From NCBI RefSeq assembly GCF_029624125.1, contig NZ_JARSBN010000002.1, positions 1 to 64,000 on the forward strand: 64,000 nucleotides of DNA, in the 5' to 3' direction. The notes below the pieces were generated by a model. It did not search any database. It was not told the origin of the DNA and saw only the letters and a program-made list of their open reading frames with translations. The DNA is from Winogradskyella marincola. Its GTDB lineage: Bacteria; Bacteroidota; Bacteroidia; Flavobacteriales; Flavobacteriaceae. Positions 63,371 through 64,000 of the stretch are shown here, piece after piece. Numbering within the stretch: the stretch's first letter is position 1; each line of letters opens with the position of its first letter. The position numbers and the translations under genes are program-made.

Positions 63371-64000
63371 CTAATTTATCGCATCTAAAATAGCTTTTAT
63401 TTTTATTGGGTCTGATAAGGTCATTGGCACAGAAAACATAGAATTACCTTCCGCTTTGGTTGTTGAAGCTGAAGCGTGAATTTCGTCTAAACCAGCTTGT
63501 TTAAACAGCCTCGCATTTTTTAAAGACACGCCTCCTCCTGCTAAAATTTTGATTTTATTTTCGGCTAAAACATTTAATTCTTTTAATAGCTCTAAACCTT
63601 CTTCTGCGGTTGTTTTTTGGCCTGAAGTTAGCACACAATTAGCACCAAGTTCTATAAGTTGCAATAAGGTTTCTTTTGGGCTTTTAACCTCATCAAAAGC
63701 ACGATGAAATGTGAATGGTAAGGGCTTGGCAAGGTCAATCAGAACTTTTGTTCGTTCGTCATCTAATGTATTATCAGGTTTTAAAACACCTGAAACAATG
63801 CCTTTACAACCTAAATCTTTGCAAAGCTGAATATCGGTTTTCATTATCTGAAATTCATCATCAGAATACACAAAATTGCCACTTCGAGGACGTATCAACA
63901 CAAAGACTGGAATGTCTAATTCTTCAATTACTTTTTTCAATAAACCATATGATGGTGTAATGCCACCAACCGAGAGTTCTTGACACAATTCTATGCGATG
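63371..64000 (-). CDS. cutC: Copper homeostasis protein CutC, 5' end outside the window
   Basis: At least 210 codons, open to the window edge. The frame does not begin at 63988 (a TTG): upstream codons read HRIELCQELSVGGITPS, the conserved CutC start region that normally follows about 25 residues (ICANSLQSA-type), so the true ATG lies beyond 64000. The TIM-barrel family motifs VFVLIRPRSGNFVYSDDEFQIM, FHRAFDE, VLTSGQ and ILAGGGVSLKNA are present. CutC was named for copper tolerance in E. coli, though its function is still disputed. It is often next to GH2 mannosidase genes in Bacteroidota. Confidence 0.94.
   Translation of the reverse strand, partial: HRIELCQELSVGGITPSYGLLKKVIEELDIPVFVLIRPRSGNFVYSDDEFQIMKTDIQLCKDLGCKGIVSGVLKPDNTLDDERTKVLIDLAKPLPFTFHRAFDEVKSPKETLLQLIELGANCVLTSGQKTTAEEGLELLKELNVLAENKIKILAGGGVSLKNARLFKQAGLDEIHASASTTKAEGNSMFSVPMTLSDPIKIKAILDAIN

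Noticed and set aside
63986-63988. TTG at 63988 as the start of cutC
   Set aside because: The frame continues upstream with conserved CutC residues (HRIEL), so the gene is only truncated by the window edge.

Overview
The window is AT-rich DNA from a member of the Bacteroidota, almost certainly a (probably marine) Flavobacteriaceae species. Evidence: a full-length SprA (type IX secretion translocon) next to ruvA and in synteny with gcvH, a VanZ-like gene, tonB genes and a RemB-like gene; an Alternative Complex III (actABCDEF) operon continuing into cytochrome aa3 genes; promoters of the Bacteroidota form TTTG-N19/20-TAnnTTTG; and no clear Shine-Dalgarno sequences. I cannot name the genus. Most of the window is core genome on the minus strand. 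I see no insertion sequence, prophage, CRISPR array or defence island.

Layout. 1-2693: 5' part of a large secreted surface protein (CUB-like, PKD and choice-of-anchor-L-like domains, then ~90-residue repeats), cut by the window edge. 2878-4925 (+): NifU-like Fe-S protein, dodecin-like protein, MscS channel. 4922-12789 (-): one long operon encoding an ABC ATPase, two MacB/FtsX permeases, two HlyD-type adaptors, a TolC-like protein and TsaB. 12912-18206 (-): heme-copper oxidase assembly and subunits (ctaB, two subunit III homologues, subunit IV, an Sco-type protein, DUF420, a small CxxC membrane protein). 18300-30926 (-): motility, secretion and envelope block (remB, two tonB, vanZ-like, gcvH, sprA, ruvA). 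30998-36669 (-): maeB, queG, a cytochrome P450 and ruvB. 36842-48451 (-): actABCDEF-coxB-coxA, which should assemble into the quinol:cytochrome c oxidoreductase/aa3 supercomplex and uses the CtaB, Sco and subunit III products encoded at 13-18 kb. 48662-49045 (+): a SPOR protein. 49119-53635 (-): rimP-nusA-infB with a promoter and a terminator-like leader hairpin. 53790-54614 (+): tandem universal stress protein. 54782-54854 (-): tRNA-Gln(UUG). 55007-59119 (+): DUF2723/GT117 membrane glycosyltransferase and a polysaccharide deacetylase. 59100-63225 (-): a thioredoxin-fold protein without its active-site cysteines, a metallophosphoesterase and a lipoprotein GH2 beta-mannosidase-like enzyme. 63371-64000 (-): cutC, cut by the window edge.

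Points of most interest: the promoter plus intrinsic-terminator leader in front of rimP-nusA-infB; a 21-bp inverted repeat filling the -33/-7 spacer of the tRNA-Gln promoter; three copies of a dispersed palindromic intergenic element; a helix-hairpin-helix-like tail fused to ActC; a conserved-looking but cysteine-free thioredoxin; TonB-like sequence at the N-terminus of the RemB-like protein beside two tonB genes; and promoter -7 elements so close to start codons that leaderless mRNAs are predicted. No clearly new multi-gene system was found. Domain and motif calls were made by reading translated sequence, without database searches.
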